This document shows positions 51,254 through 59,567 of a DNA stretch of 64,000 bases, in pieces. Below the pieces are notes generated by a model. It saw only the letters and a list, made by a program, of their open reading frames with translations, was not told where the DNA came from and ran no database searches. Numbering within the stretch: position 1 is the first letter of the stretch; the number at the start of each line of letters is the position of its first letter. Origin of the DNA: Thioclava pacifica DSM 10166 (GTDB taxonomy: Bacteria; Pseudomonadota; Alphaproteobacteria; Rhodobacterales; Rhodobacteraceae); NCBI RefSeq assembly GCF_000714535.1, contig NZ_AUND01000012.1, positions 546,133 to 610,132 of the forward strand, read 5' to 3'. Both the position numbers and the translations under genes were made by a program.

Positions 51254-52150
51254 TCAGTCGAGACGCGCGGGCAAGGTCAAGCCGCGCAGGATCTCTGCTG
51301 CCTCCATCGGGCGTTTACCCGGACGCTGGGCTTCGAGCACCTCCAGGGCACCACTGCCGCAGGCGATAGTAAAACCGCCAAGCACCGACCCGGGCGCACC
51401 GATTCCCTGCGCCAGAGTCGCGCGCAGCAGCTTGATCCGTTCGCCGTCGACTTCGCACCAAGCGCCGGGAAAGGGCGAGAGACCGTTGACGTGGCGCACG
51501 AGATCTGCGGCAGGGCGTGCCCAGTCGATCCGCGCCTCGGCCTTGTCAATCTTCGCGGCGTAGGTAACACCCGCCTCGGGCTGAGGCGCGGGTGTGAGCG
51601 TGTCGATCCGGGTGAGCGCATCGAGGATCAGCCGGGCCCCCATCGCGCTTAGCCTGTCATGCAGCTCGCCCGTTGTCTCAATCGCGCCGATCGGGGTCGC
51701 CTCGCGCAGCAGAACCGGTCCGGTATCGAGCCCCGCCTCCATCTGCATGATGCAAATCCCGGTCTCCGTATCGCCTGCCATGATCGCGCGGTGGATCGGC
51801 GCGGCCCCGCGCCAGCGCGGCAGCAGCGAAGCATGGATATTCAGGCAACCCTTCGCGGGCGCGTCGAGAATTGCCTGCGGCAGGATCAGCCCATAGGCCA
51901 CCACCACCGCAATGTCGGCTTCGAGCGCTGCAAAAGCTGCACGATCCTCGGAGGATTTGAAATTTAGGGGCGTGCGGACCTCAAGACCGAGCTCCACCGC
52001 TTTCGCATGTACGGGCGACGGGCGGTCCTTTTTGCCGCGACCTGCGGGACGAGGCGGCTGGGAATAGACCGCAACAATCTCGTGTTCTGAAGCAAGAGCC
52101 TCGAGAACGGGAACGGAAAACTCGGGCGTGCCCATGAAGATGACGCGCAT
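51254..52150 (-). CDS. fmt: Methionyl-tRNA formyltransferase
   Basis: 298-residue enzyme that formylates initiator Met-tRNA for recognition by IF-2. It has the N-terminal formyltransferase fold, with [16 protein letters not shown] near the start and the catalytic [18 protein letters not shown] motif. The C-terminal OB-fold tRNA-binding domain begins near residue 205. Length is slightly short but complete. It is the last gene of def-def-like-fmt on the minus strand, 9 bases after the degenerate deformylase. Confidence 0.96.
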   Translation of the reverse strand: MRVIFMGTPEFSVPVLEALASEHEIVAVYSQPPRPAGRGKKDRPSPVHAKAVELGLEVRTPLNFKSSEDRAAFAALEADIAVVVAYGLILPQAILDAPAKGCLNIHASLLPRWRGAAPIHRAIMAGDTETGICIMQMEAGLDTGPVLLREATPIGAIETTGELHDRLSAMGARLILDALTRIDTLTPAPQPEAGVTYAAKIDKAEARIDWARPAADLVRHVNGLSPFPGAWCEVDGERIKLLRATLAQGIGAPGSVLGGFTIACGSGALEVLEAQRPGKRPMEAAEILRGLTLPARLD

Positions 52151-52159
52151 CTGTCCTCC

Positions 52160-52660
52160 TCAGCTCTTGTGGAGCTTCTTAGATTTCTGGACCAACATCT
52201 TGCGGCGCAGCGGAGAGAGATGATCGACATACATCTTGCCGTTCAGATGGTCGATCTGGTGTTGGACCGAGGTCGCCCAAAGCCCGACGAAATCGCGGTC
52301 TTCCATCTCGCCGGCCTCATTGAGAAATCGGACGGTAACGGCGCGCGGCCGCTCGATCGGGGCGAACACGCCCGGAAGGTTCGGCGAGGCCTCGTCATGT
52401 TTGCGCATCTGTATCGAGGCGTGCAGCACCTCGGGATTGGCCATGCGAATGGCCTGCCCGCGCTTGTCGGAGGCATCGACCACCGCGAGCCGCATCATGA
52501 TCCCGATCTGGGGCGCGGCGAGGCCCACGCCCGGCATCGCGTCCATCGTCTCGATCATGTCGTCCCAGATCATACGAACTGTCTCGGTGATCGCCTCGAC
52601 CGGCTCGGCGGGGCGATGCAGGCGCCTGTCGTCATAGGGAATGAAAGGGCGCACGGCCAT
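52160..52660 (-). CDS. Peptide deformylase-like protein with altered active site (probable pseudoenzyme)
   Basis: 166 residues with the deformylase fold. Motif 1 is intact (GVGLAAPQIG, about 44-53). Motif 2, normally EGCLS, reads EASPN (90-94), so the metal-ligand Cys is Ser92. Motif 3, normally HExDH, reads HQIDH (134-138), so the catalytic Glu is Gln135. Both His residues remain. A normal deformylase cannot work with these changes. It may be a binding protein for nascent formyl-Met chains or ribosomes, or have another activity. It overlaps def by one base (TGATG) and precedes fmt, so it is maintained in the formylation operon. Confidence 0.85.
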   Translation of the reverse strand: MAVRPFIPYDDRRLHRPAEPVEAITETVRMIWDDMIETMDAMPGVGLAAPQIGIMMRLAVVDASDKRGQAIRMANPEVLHASIQMRKHDEASPNLPGVFAPIERPRAVTVRFLNEAGEMEDRDFVGLWATSVQHQIDHLNGKMYVDHLSPLRRKMLVQKSKKLHKS

Positions 52661-53205
52661 CAGAGGATCGGATCCTTCGCGGCACCGCTACGAGCGCGCT
52701 CGCGCTTGAGCTTCTCCATTTTGCGGGTGATCATCTTGCGCTTCATCGGGCCGAGATAGTCGATGAAGAGCTTGCCGTTGAGATGATCAAACTCGTGCTG
52801 TGCGCAGGTGGCCCAGAGGCCGTCGAACTGCTCCTCATGGGTCTGACCGTCGAGGCCCAGCCACTTCATGCGCACTTCCGCCGGGCGCGTGACCTCGGCA
52901 TATTGCTCGGGGATCGACAGGCAGCCTTCCTCGTAGACATTCGTCTCATCGGAATGCCACGTGACCTCCGGATTGATCATGACCATCGGTTCGGGCGCCG
53001 CATCCTTTTCCTTGACGCAATCCATCACGAAGACGCGCTTCATCACGCCGACCTGCGGCGCGGCGAGGCCAATGCCAGGCGCATCATACATGGTCGCGAG
53101 CATGTCATCGGCGAGTTTGCGGATCTCGTCGGTCAGTTCGGGCACCGGGTCGCACACCTTCTTCAGGCGTGGATCGGGATGGATGAGGATCGATCGTAGC
53201 GTCAT
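52660..53205 (-). CDS. def: Peptide deformylase
   Basis: 181-residue metalloenzyme that removes the formyl group from nascent chains. All three motifs are intact: GIGLAAPQVG (44-53), EGCLS with Cys95, and HEFDH with His137, Glu138 and His141. A basic C-terminal helix (KRKMITRKMEKLKRERARSG) probably contacts the ribosome. The ATG at 53205 (MTLRSILIHPD) is the usual family start. It is first in def - def-like - fmt. Confidence 0.97.
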   Translation of the reverse strand: MTLRSILIHPDPRLKKVCDPVPELTDEIRKLADDMLATMYDAPGIGLAAPQVGVMKRVFVMDCVKEKDAAPEPMVMINPEVTWHSDETNVYEEGCLSIPEQYAEVTRPAEVRMKWLGLDGQTHEEQFDGLWATCAQHEFDHLNGKLFIDYLGPMKRKMITRKMEKLKRERARSGAAKDPIL

Positions 53206-53332
53206 GGATCGGGATTTAGGCGAAGCGGCCCTTCTGTGCAATGGCGCGGCGATTGTGCCAGTGACAAAACGCCGTTTGTATCCCCCGCGCGCTTTTGCTC
53301 AGATGCGCGCGATTTGCAGAAAAGAGGCCGTA

Positions 53333-54508
53333 ATGAGCAAACCCGATTTCGACGAGATGATCGACCGCGTGGGCACCCATTCGATGAAATGGGATGTGAT
53401 GGAAGAGCGCTACGGCGTCTCGCCCAAGGACGGAATCCCGATGTGGGTGGCCGACATGGATTTCCGACCGCCCGCCTGCGTGCAATCGGCTCTTGCGGAA
53501 ATGGTTGCTCACGGCATTTACGGCTATTGGGGCGACGAGCGCGATTATCACGCGGCGATTGGTTGGTGGATGCGCGAACGGCACGGCTGGGAGGTCTCGC
53601 CGGACTCGATTTTCACCACGCATGGTCTGGTGAACGGCACGGCGATGTGCATTGACGCCTTCACAAGCCCCGGCGATGCGGTGGTGTTGATGTCGCCCGT
53701 CTACCATGCCTTCGCGCGTGTCATCAAAGCTTCGGGGCGCGAGGTGCGAGAATGCCCGCTCGTGCTGAAAGATGGTCGCTACGAGATGGATTTCGATGTG
53801 TGGGACACGTTGATGACCGGCTCGGAGACGATGCTGATCCTCTGCTCGCCGCATAATCCGGGCGGTCGGGTCTGGAGCAGGGACGAGCTGGAGGCGACTG
53901 CGGCATTCGCGAAACGGCATGGCCTTGTGCTGGTCTCCGACGAGATCCACCATGATCTCGTGATGCCGGGGCAGGTGCATATTCCGATGGCGGTGGCCGC
54001 GCCCGAGCAACCCGTCGTGATGATGAGCTCGACAACGAAGAGCTTCAACATAGCGGGCACGCATTCGGGCAATGTCATCATCGCCGACCCTGAACTTCGC
54101 GCCCGGTTTGCCGCGCGCATGGCAGCGCTCGGGATCGCGCCCAACAGCTTCGGGATCAAGATGGCGACGGCGGCGTATAGCCCCGAAGGCGCCGCTTGGA
54201 TCGACGCGCTCACCGCTTATCTCGATGAAAATCGGACGCTTTTCGATGCTGGGGTGAATGCAATTCCGGGGCTGCGCTCAATGCCTCTTCAATCCACATA
54301 TCTTGCCTGGGTCGATTTTTCCGGGACGGGCATGGCGCCAGAAGAGTTCACGCGCCGGGTCGAGAAAGAGGCGAAGATCGCGGCCAATCACGGCGATACC
54401 TTCGGGTCCGGCGGCGAGTCCTTCCTGCGTTTCAACCTCGCGACGCCGCGTGCGCGTGTGGCCGAGGCTGTAGAACGTCTGCAATCGGCATTCGCCGATC
54501 TGCAATGA
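53333..54508 (+). CDS. PatB/MalY-type PLP-dependent cystathionine beta-lyase/aminotransferase
   Basis: 391-residue fold-type-I PLP enzyme. The start MSKPDFDEMIDRVGTHSMKWD and PMWVADMDF are typical of the MalY/PatB C-S lyase branch. The PLP-binding Lys is Lys236 (SSTTKSFNIAG). CSPHNPGGRVW and VSDEIHHDLV are conserved. It probably cleaves cystathionine or other cysteine S-conjugates. I start at 53333, where AAAAGAGG precedes the ATG; the longer upstream frame lies within def. It stands alone, ending in a terminator. Confidence 0.88.
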   Translation: MSKPDFDEMIDRVGTHSMKWDVMEERYGVSPKDGIPMWVADMDFRPPACVQSALAEMVAHGIYGYWGDERDYHAAIGWWMRERHGWEVSPDSIFTTHGLVNGTAMCIDAFTSPGDAVVLMSPVYHAFARVIKASGREVRECPLVLKDGRYEMDFDVWDTLMTGSETMLILCSPHNPGGRVWSRDELEATAAFAKRHGLVLVSDEIHHDLVMPGQVHIPMAVAAPEQPVVMMSSTTKSFNIAGTHSGNVIIADPELRARFAARMAALGIAPNSFGIKMATAAYSPEGAAWIDALTAYLDENRTLFDAGVNAIPGLRSMPLQSTYLAWVDFSGTGMAPEEFTRRVEKEAKIAANHGDTFGSGGESFLRFNLATPRARVAEAVERLQSAFADLQ

Positions 54509-54536
54509 AAAAACGCCGGGTGATCCCGGCGTTTTC
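54508..54536 (+). terminator. Intrinsic terminator after the PatB-like gene (works in both directions)
   Basis: AAAACGCCGGG (54510-54520) and CCCGGCGTTTT (54525-54535) pair around TGAT. A-rich and T-rich flanks make it a plausible terminator for the convergent minus-strand gene too. Confidence 0.88.
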
Positions 54537-54554
54537 CGCTTTCTACCTCAATGC

Positions 54555-54902
54555 TTAGAGCTCGGGCAGATATCCTGCGATCCGCGGACCGTCCTGAGCG
54601 AAGTCGAGCGGCGCACGGTCGCTCACCGCGGTCTCGCGCTTGACGGTGCAGATCAACTCGCGCCCCTGAATTTCGGAGGCGACGATCAGGCAGGTCGCGA
54701 CATGCTCGGGGCCGTCATAAAGGTCGATATGCCCGCGCAGGTTGGTGACCTGATCGGCATCGAGCGCAAAGCCACCCTTGAAGCGACGCAGTACCGGCCA
54801 GATCTGGCCACCCGCGAGAACACGCAGCCGCGCATTCTTCGCAGCCTCGCGTTTTTGCGCTGCGCGCAGCCCTTCGAGCACCTCCTTGGGCAGGAATTCC
54901 AT
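54555..54902 (-). CDS. Conserved-looking 115-residue protein of unknown function
   Basis: Soluble protein with a helical, basic N-terminal third (MEFLPKEVLEGLRAAQKREAA-like) and a strand-rich rest (LRRFKGGFALDADQ, GHIDLYDGPEHVATC, RELICTVKRET). The pattern is loosely reminiscent of PilZ-like barrels, but the signature residues are not clear, so I leave it unnamed. The ATG at 54902 has GGAGG 5 bases upstream; the longer frame (54926) is less well placed. It is a single gene, convergent with the PatB-like gene and divergent from the transglycosylase gene. Confidence 0.7.
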   Translation of the reverse strand: MEFLPKEVLEGLRAAQKREAAKNARLRVLAGGQIWPVLRRFKGGFALDADQVTNLRGHIDLYDGPEHVATCLIVASEIQGRELICTVKRETAVSDRAPLDFAQDGPRIAGYLPEL

Positions 54903-55082
54903 GACAACCTCCAGCAGCTTCCCCACGCTTCATGCTGATCACGTTAATGTAAAAAGCAAGTTAACCTTTTGGCCGGTCTCATGCCGCATGTGCAAAGAGT
55001 GCTGAAATTGCAACGGCTTGGGTGGTTGCCGGTCGTGCGACCCGGCGTTAGCGTGATGCCGTGATCCGTTGGGGAGGTAACC

Positions 55083-56249
55083 ATGCGCCGGCTTTTCTTC
55101 ATCGTGCTCCTGACGATCGTGCCATCCTTTGTCCAGGCGCAATGCGGCGGCAGTTGGTCTGCCTTTCTTGGCGGAATTCGCACGGAGCTCCGATCTGCGG
55201 GTCTCAGTACGCGCGAGATCGACGGGTTTCTTGCGGGGGCGCGGCAGGAACCGAAAGTACTCCGTGCCGACCGGGCACAAGGGGTCTTTCAGAAAAGTTT
55301 TCTCGATTTTGCAGCTGCGGTTATCAGCCAGAACCGAATGGTGAATGGCGCGCGCAACACCAAGCTCTATGCTGCCACCTTCGATCAGATCGAGCGCACC
55401 TATGGGGTGCCGCGCGGGGTGTTGCTCGCGTTCTGGGCACTCGAGACTGATTACGGAGCGGTGCAAGGAAACTTCAATACCCGAAACGCGCTGCTTACGC
55501 TCGCACATGACTGTCGGAGGCCCGAGTTGTTTCGACCGCAAGTGATTGCAGCCGCAGAACTTTATCGGCGCGGTGATTTCGATCCGCAACGCACGACCGG
55601 AGCGTGGGCGGGCGAAATCGGGCAGGTACAGATGCTGCCCGACGATATCATGCGAAACGGGGTCGATGGGGATGGCGACGGACATGTCCGGCTGAAAACC
55701 TCTGCGCCCGACGCCTTGATGTCCGGCGCCAAGATGTTGCGAGATCTCGGCTGGCGTCCTGGCGAGCCGTGGATGCAGGAAATTAGCGTCCCGGCCTCTC
55801 TCGATTGGGCGAAGACTGGCCTTGAGACGGAGCTGTCGACAAAAGACTGGGCGGCGATGGGCGTGAAGGCCCGCCAGGGGACGCTGGCACGTGGCATGCG
55901 CGGATCCGTTCTCTTGCCGATGGGACGGAATGGCCCGGCTTTCTTGGTCTATCCCAACTTCCGGGTTCTCTTCGAGTGGAACAAGAGCTTCGTCTATGTC
56001 ACGACGGCGGCGTATTTCGCGACCCGACTCGAAGGGGCCGCACGGATGAAACCTGGCACGCCAGATCGCGGATTGAGTCCCGCTCAGATCAAGCTTTTGC
56101 AGTCAAAGCTGACAAAGCTGGGCTATGATGTTGGCAAAGTTGACGGAATCCTTGGAGCGAAGACCCGTCCGGCGGTGCAAGCTGCGCAAGAACGTCTTGG
56201 TCTGCCTGCCGATGGATGGCCGACGAAGACCCTTCTCGATCGGCTGTAA
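55083..56249 (+). CDS. Membrane-bound lytic murein transglycosylase B family protein
   Basis: 388 residues. A signal peptide (about 1-19, PSFVQA) leads into an SLT2/MltB catalytic domain, with Glu121 (ALETDYGAVQG) as the probable general acid. The family features EIGQVQMLPDDIMRNGVDGDGDGH and WNKSFVYVTTAAYFATRL are present. A C-terminal peptidoglycan-binding domain (about 330-388: KLTKLGYDVGKVDGILG) follows. There is no lipobox Cys, so it is periplasmic rather than a lipoprotein. GGGGAGG precedes the ATG. A 180-base upstream gap holds no confident promoter. Confidence 0.92.
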   Translation: MRRLFFIVLLTIVPSFVQAQCGGSWSAFLGGIRTELRSAGLSTREIDGFLAGARQEPKVLRADRAQGVFQKSFLDFAAAVISQNRMVNGARNTKLYAATFDQIERTYGVPRGVLLAFWALETDYGAVQGNFNTRNALLTLAHDCRRPELFRPQVIAAAELYRRGDFDPQRTTGAWAGEIGQVQMLPDDIMRNGVDGDGDGHVRLKTSAPDALMSGAKMLRDLGWRPGEPWMQEISVPASLDWAKTGLETELSTKDWAAMGVKARQGTLARGMRGSVLLPMGRNGPAFLVYPNFRVLFEWNKSFVYVTTAAYFATRLEGAARMKPGTPDRGLSPAQIKLLQSKLTKLGYDVGKVDGILGAKTRPAVQAAQERLGLPADGWPTKTLLDRL

Positions 56250-56253
56250 AGGG

Positions 56254-57591
56254 TCAGACCGGTCCGTGCTCTCCCGAAAAGAAGGAGAGGAACGGACTGA
56301 GAAGATAGTGCAGCGGGGATATGTTGGCTGTGCGTAAAAATACCTCCGCAGGCATGCCGGGAAGCAAATGCTGACGGTGTGGCGCTGCCATCTGGCCCAT
56401 GTCGAAGGCGATCTCGATCTGGTAGTAGGTCTCTCCGGTGGTTGCATCAGAAACAATATCCGGCGAGATCCGCGTCAACTCCCCGGTCAGCTCAGTCGTG
56501 CTCCGGGACGTCAGGCCCGGAAACCTCAAAGTCGCGATCTGACCGGGTCTGACATCATCCACATTGATCGGGGCGAGCCGCGCCATGATCACCAGGGGGC
56601 GGTCTTGTTCGATGATGGAAAGGACGGGCTCTGCCGGGCGCAGCACCGCGTGATCGCCTGAAACCATGACTTCATGAATGATGCCGCTGGTCGGTGCGCG
56701 CAGATCGCGCCTCTCGATCAGTTGTCGCAACCTTTGTTCACGCTCGGCAAGCTCGAGTGCCTTGGCCCGCGTTTCTTCGAGCTCCGCTTCGACGGATTCG
56801 CGACGCTGCAAAACAAGCCGCGTCGCGGCGAGGACGACCTCGCCGCGTTGGACTTTGACCAGAGCCCGCTGTGAATTGAGCGCGCCCATGCGACCGTCCA
56901 ACGAGGCACTTTCGCGTTCGAGAGCGAGGACGCGACTTGTTTGGGCAAGTCCTCGGTCCCGAAGCTTTCGTTGTGCGGTGAGCTCTTGCTCTATGAGGTT
57001 AGTCTGTCGCTGCAGCGCCGCGATCTGAGCATCAACCCCGGCGCCTTGCGCTTCGATCTCGCGCGCCTGCATCGAAAGATGCGCGCGCTGTTGAATGAAA
57101 CTCAGGGTGCGCGCTTCGAACAATGCGGTTTGGCCCGCCATCAGGCGCGCGATTTCGGGACGGAGCTGCGCGGTGTCGGTGAGTCGCGACGGAAAGTTGA
57201 TAGTCTTTGTATTTTCAAGTTCGGCGGTGAGGCGGGCACGTCGGGCGAGGAGTTCGAGATAGGAGGCTTCGATAATGGCGAGTTCGGATTTCTTGTCGTC
57301 CGATTCGAGTTGCAGGACCACTTGGCCTTTCTCGACATGGTCGCCGCTTTTGACCAGCAGGCGTTGAACGACACCGCCATCCGGGTGTTGGATGATCTGT
57401 CGGTTCTTATCGACCTCGACGCGCCCGTTCGCTCCGACCGTTCCCGCCAGTCGCGCCGAGAGCAGCCATGTTCCAACACCGGCGACGAGCAGGCTGATGG
57501 CGATGAAGCCGATCAAGGTTGGCAGGTGTTTTGACTCTGCGCTTTGAGGCGCATCGAAACCGGTTGGAAGGCGCTGCGTCTTTTCGGTCAT
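56254..57591 (-). CDS. Type I secretion periplasmic adaptor (HlyD/PrtE family)
   Basis: 445-residue membrane-fusion protein with one N-terminal membrane helix (about 25-47). A first half-lipoyl motif (GANGRVEVDKNRQIIQHPDGG), a long coiled coil (about 105-300, rich in Gln/Arg/Glu), the second lipoyl half (DLRAPTSGIIHEVMV) and a C-terminal beta-barrel ending with LPGMPAEVFLRTA follow. It would connect the ABC protein to a TolC-like outer-membrane channel. It overlaps the ABC gene by four bases. Neither a substrate nor an outer-membrane gene is adjacent. Confidence 0.9.
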   Translation of the reverse strand: MTEKTQRLPTGFDAPQSAESKHLPTLIGFIAISLLVAGVGTWLLSARLAGTVGANGRVEVDKNRQIIQHPDGGVVQRLLVKSGDHVEKGQVVLQLESDDKKSELAIIEASYLELLARRARLTAELENTKTINFPSRLTDTAQLRPEIARLMAGQTALFEARTLSFIQQRAHLSMQAREIEAQGAGVDAQIAALQRQTNLIEQELTAQRKLRDRGLAQTSRVLALERESASLDGRMGALNSQRALVKVQRGEVVLAATRLVLQRRESVEAELEETRAKALELAEREQRLRQLIERRDLRAPTSGIIHEVMVSGDHAVLRPAEPVLSIIEQDRPLVIMARLAPINVDDVRPGQIATLRFPGLTSRSTTELTGELTRISPDIVSDATTGETYYQIEIAFDMGQMAAPHRQHLLPGMPAEVFLRTANISPLHYLLSPFLSFFSGEHGPV

Positions 57592-59354
57592 GCCGCACCT
57601 CGTTTCTTGAGTGCAGGATGTGTGCGGTTCGCGGAGGTGATCAGGCGGCGCAAGACGTCATCGCGCGGACCCAGAATGCGCTGGACGCCGTGGTCGAGAA
57701 CAAGGACGCGATCGCATTCAGCGAGAGAAGCGGGACTGTTGGCCATCACGACCACCGAGCCATCACGCGATTTCAGATCGCGAATCACGGTGTTTAGGGA
57801 CGCACCTGAATCGCTGGCAGGGTTCAGGTCGGGTTCGTCCAGCAGCAGGATGACCGGGTCGCAATAGAGCGCTCGAGCGAGTGCGATCTGTTGGCGTTGG
57901 CGGTCCGACAGCACGTTGTCATGAAGATTGATATTGGTCTCATAGCCATTGGGCAGATCGAGGATCATTCGATGCGCACCCGCGCGTTTGGCCGCCTCGA
58001 TGACCTTCCGAGGATCAGGATTTTGTTCAAGACGCGCGATATTTTCCGCGAGTGTTCCTTCGAAGAACGTGACGCGTCGCGGCAGATAGCCGATGAGGCG
58101 GGCGAGTCGATCGGGCTCGTATTGATGAAGCTCGACCTCGTCGAGCAGAATGGCCCCCGAGCTGAGCGCCTGATTGCGACACAGCGCGCGCGCGAGCGTC
58201 GTTTTGCCCGAACCCGCGGGCCCGATAACGCCCAGAGCTTCGCCGGGCTCAAGGGTGAAGCTGATCATATCAAGCGTTGGACGGCTCGTTCCGGGGATCG
58301 TGATTGCGATATCCTCGACAGAGAGGCGGGCGGCGGGACGTGCAAGCTCGGTCCGCCTTTCGGGCTCGGGGGACGCCCCCAGAAGCCGGGCGAGCCGGTG
58401 GCGCGCATTGCGCGCGCCGCTCCAGACCGTCCAGCCGCCAATGATCTGCTCAACTGGGGCGAGGGCGCGTCCCATCAGGATTGACCCTGCGACCATCGCG
58501 CCCGGCGTTACCTCGGATTTGAGGACGAGATAGGCCCCGAGCGCGAGCATTGTCGATTGCAGCAGCATGCGTAGGGTGCGTATCAGCGAGTGAAAGCTGC
58601 CGCTGAGGTCCGTGGCGCGGATCGACGCGGCCATCGCACGGTGCCGCGAATCGCGCCATCGGGCGAATCCCGTTTCACGCATCCCCATGGCGGTGACGGT
58701 GTCGATATCTTTGAGCAAGCTATCGGCGAGCCTTCGCGACGCGATTTCAAGCTGGCTCGCATCACCCAGCCGGTCCTGTGTGAAATATTGCGTCAGTGCT
58801 GATAGCGTGACGAGCAGCGCCCCACCTGCCGTGGCGAGCCAGCCCAGCCAGGGATGGAAAACGAAGAGCACGCCGAGATAGAGCGGTGTCCAGGGTAGGT
58901 CGAACCACGCCTGTGCGACGGGCGCATTATAGTAACGCTGGATCGTCTCGAGATCGCGCAGTGCATTATGTGCGGTCATCTCACGATTGGGGTCGGCTGC
59001 GCCGCGGATCGACGCGTCAAAGACCCGTTTCTCCAACCGCGTCTGAAAGTCGGCACCCAGTCGGGCGAGCAGCCGTCCACGCGCCCAATCGAGGGCGCCC
59101 ATCATCGCGAACAGAAAGACCACGAGCACGAAGAGATTTATCAGCGTCGGAAAGGAGTGCGCCGGCAGCACGCGGTCATAGACCTGCAGCATGAACAGTG
59201 GGCCCGTCAGCATGAGGATGTTGACCAAGGCGCCAAAGAGCACGACCAGTGTGATATGCTTTCCCTCACCGCGCAGTAGGCGGGCAATCTCGGCCTGACC
59301 TTTTCGGATCAGAGTGCTGCGCAGCGCGGGCTCCTCGCGGGTGACGATCGGCAT
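57588..59354 (-). CDS. Type I secretion ABC protein (PrtD-like) with degenerate ATPase motifs
   Basis: 588 residues: a six-helix membrane domain (about 30-310, starting ALVNILMLTGPLFMLQVYDRVLP, typical of PrtD exporters) and a nucleotide-binding domain. Walker A (GPAGSGKTT, Lys384) and Walker B with the catalytic Glu (LLLDEP) are intact. Four other elements depart from consensus: the Q-loop Gln is Arg426 (YLPRR), the signature LSGGQ is LSDRQ (482-486), the D-loop is unusual, and the H-loop His is Asn539 (MANSP). ATPase activity may be weak or asymmetric. GAGGAGGG precedes the ATG. The substrate is unknown. Confidence 0.85.
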   Translation of the reverse strand: MPIVTREEPALRSTLIRKGQAEIARLLRGEGKHITLVVLFGALVNILMLTGPLFMLQVYDRVLPAHSFPTLINLFVLVVFLFAMMGALDWARGRLLARLGADFQTRLEKRVFDASIRGAADPNREMTAHNALRDLETIQRYYNAPVAQAWFDLPWTPLYLGVLFVFHPWLGWLATAGGALLVTLSALTQYFTQDRLGDASQLEIASRRLADSLLKDIDTVTAMGMRETGFARWRDSRHRAMAASIRATDLSGSFHSLIRTLRMLLQSTMLALGAYLVLKSEVTPGAMVAGSILMGRALAPVEQIIGGWTVWSGARNARHRLARLLGASPEPERRTELARPAARLSVEDIAITIPGTSRPTLDMISFTLEPGEALGVIGPAGSGKTTLARALCRNQALSSGAILLDEVELHQYEPDRLARLIGYLPRRVTFFEGTLAENIARLEQNPDPRKVIEAAKRAGAHRMILDLPNGYETNINLHDNVLSDRQRQQIALARALYCDPVILLLDEPDLNPASDSGASLNTVIRDLKSRDGSVVVMANSPASLAECDRVLVLDHGVQRILGPRDDVLRRLITSANRTHPALKKRGAA

Positions 59355-59471
59355 GTTTCCCTCCTCGCGGCAGTGGTGATTCTTCCTCTGCGGCGATGCG
59401 CAAGGCCCAAGCAGAGTGGTGCTCAGAGGTGAATTTGCGGTAAATCGCCTTCAGAGCTTCGATCACGGTGG

Positions 59472-59487
59472 CTGTGGAACTCCACAG
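59472..59487. promoter_or_regulatory. Perfect 16-bp palindrome between the type I secretion and mla operons (candidate operator)
   Basis: CTGTGGA-AC-TCCACAG lies in the 213-base gap between the minus-strand ABC gene and plus-strand mlaA, 17 bases before the predicted mlaA -35 box. It is suited to a dimeric regulator. Which side it controls is unknown. Confidence 0.4.
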
Positions 59488-59504
59488 TTTGCCGAGCCAA
59501 TTCG

Positions 59505-59533
59505 TTGCGGCGCGGGGGTATCGGTATTATGTC
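59505..59533 (+). promoter_or_regulatory. Predicted mlaA-mlaC promoter
   Basis: TTGCGG (59505-59510) and TATGTC (59528-59533) are 17 bases apart. The layout and -35 sequence match the rimP-operon promoter at 866-894. Transcription from about 59540 would exclude the in-frame ATG at 59529 as the mlaA start. Confidence 0.5.
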
Positions 59534-59567
59534 TTCGACACTGACGCGGGACGTTGGGAGCAGAAAT

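Noticed and set aside
54943..54965. GTTAA...TTAAC pair upstream of the MltB-like gene as a CtrA site
   Set aside because: The two TTAA boxes are 13 bases apart instead of 7, so it does not fit the consensus.
59266..59466. 66-codon minus-strand reading frame upstream of the type I ABC gene
   Set aside because: GTG start without a ribosome binding site at proper distance, and most of it overlaps the secure ABC start with a GAGGAGGG site; judged an accidental frame.
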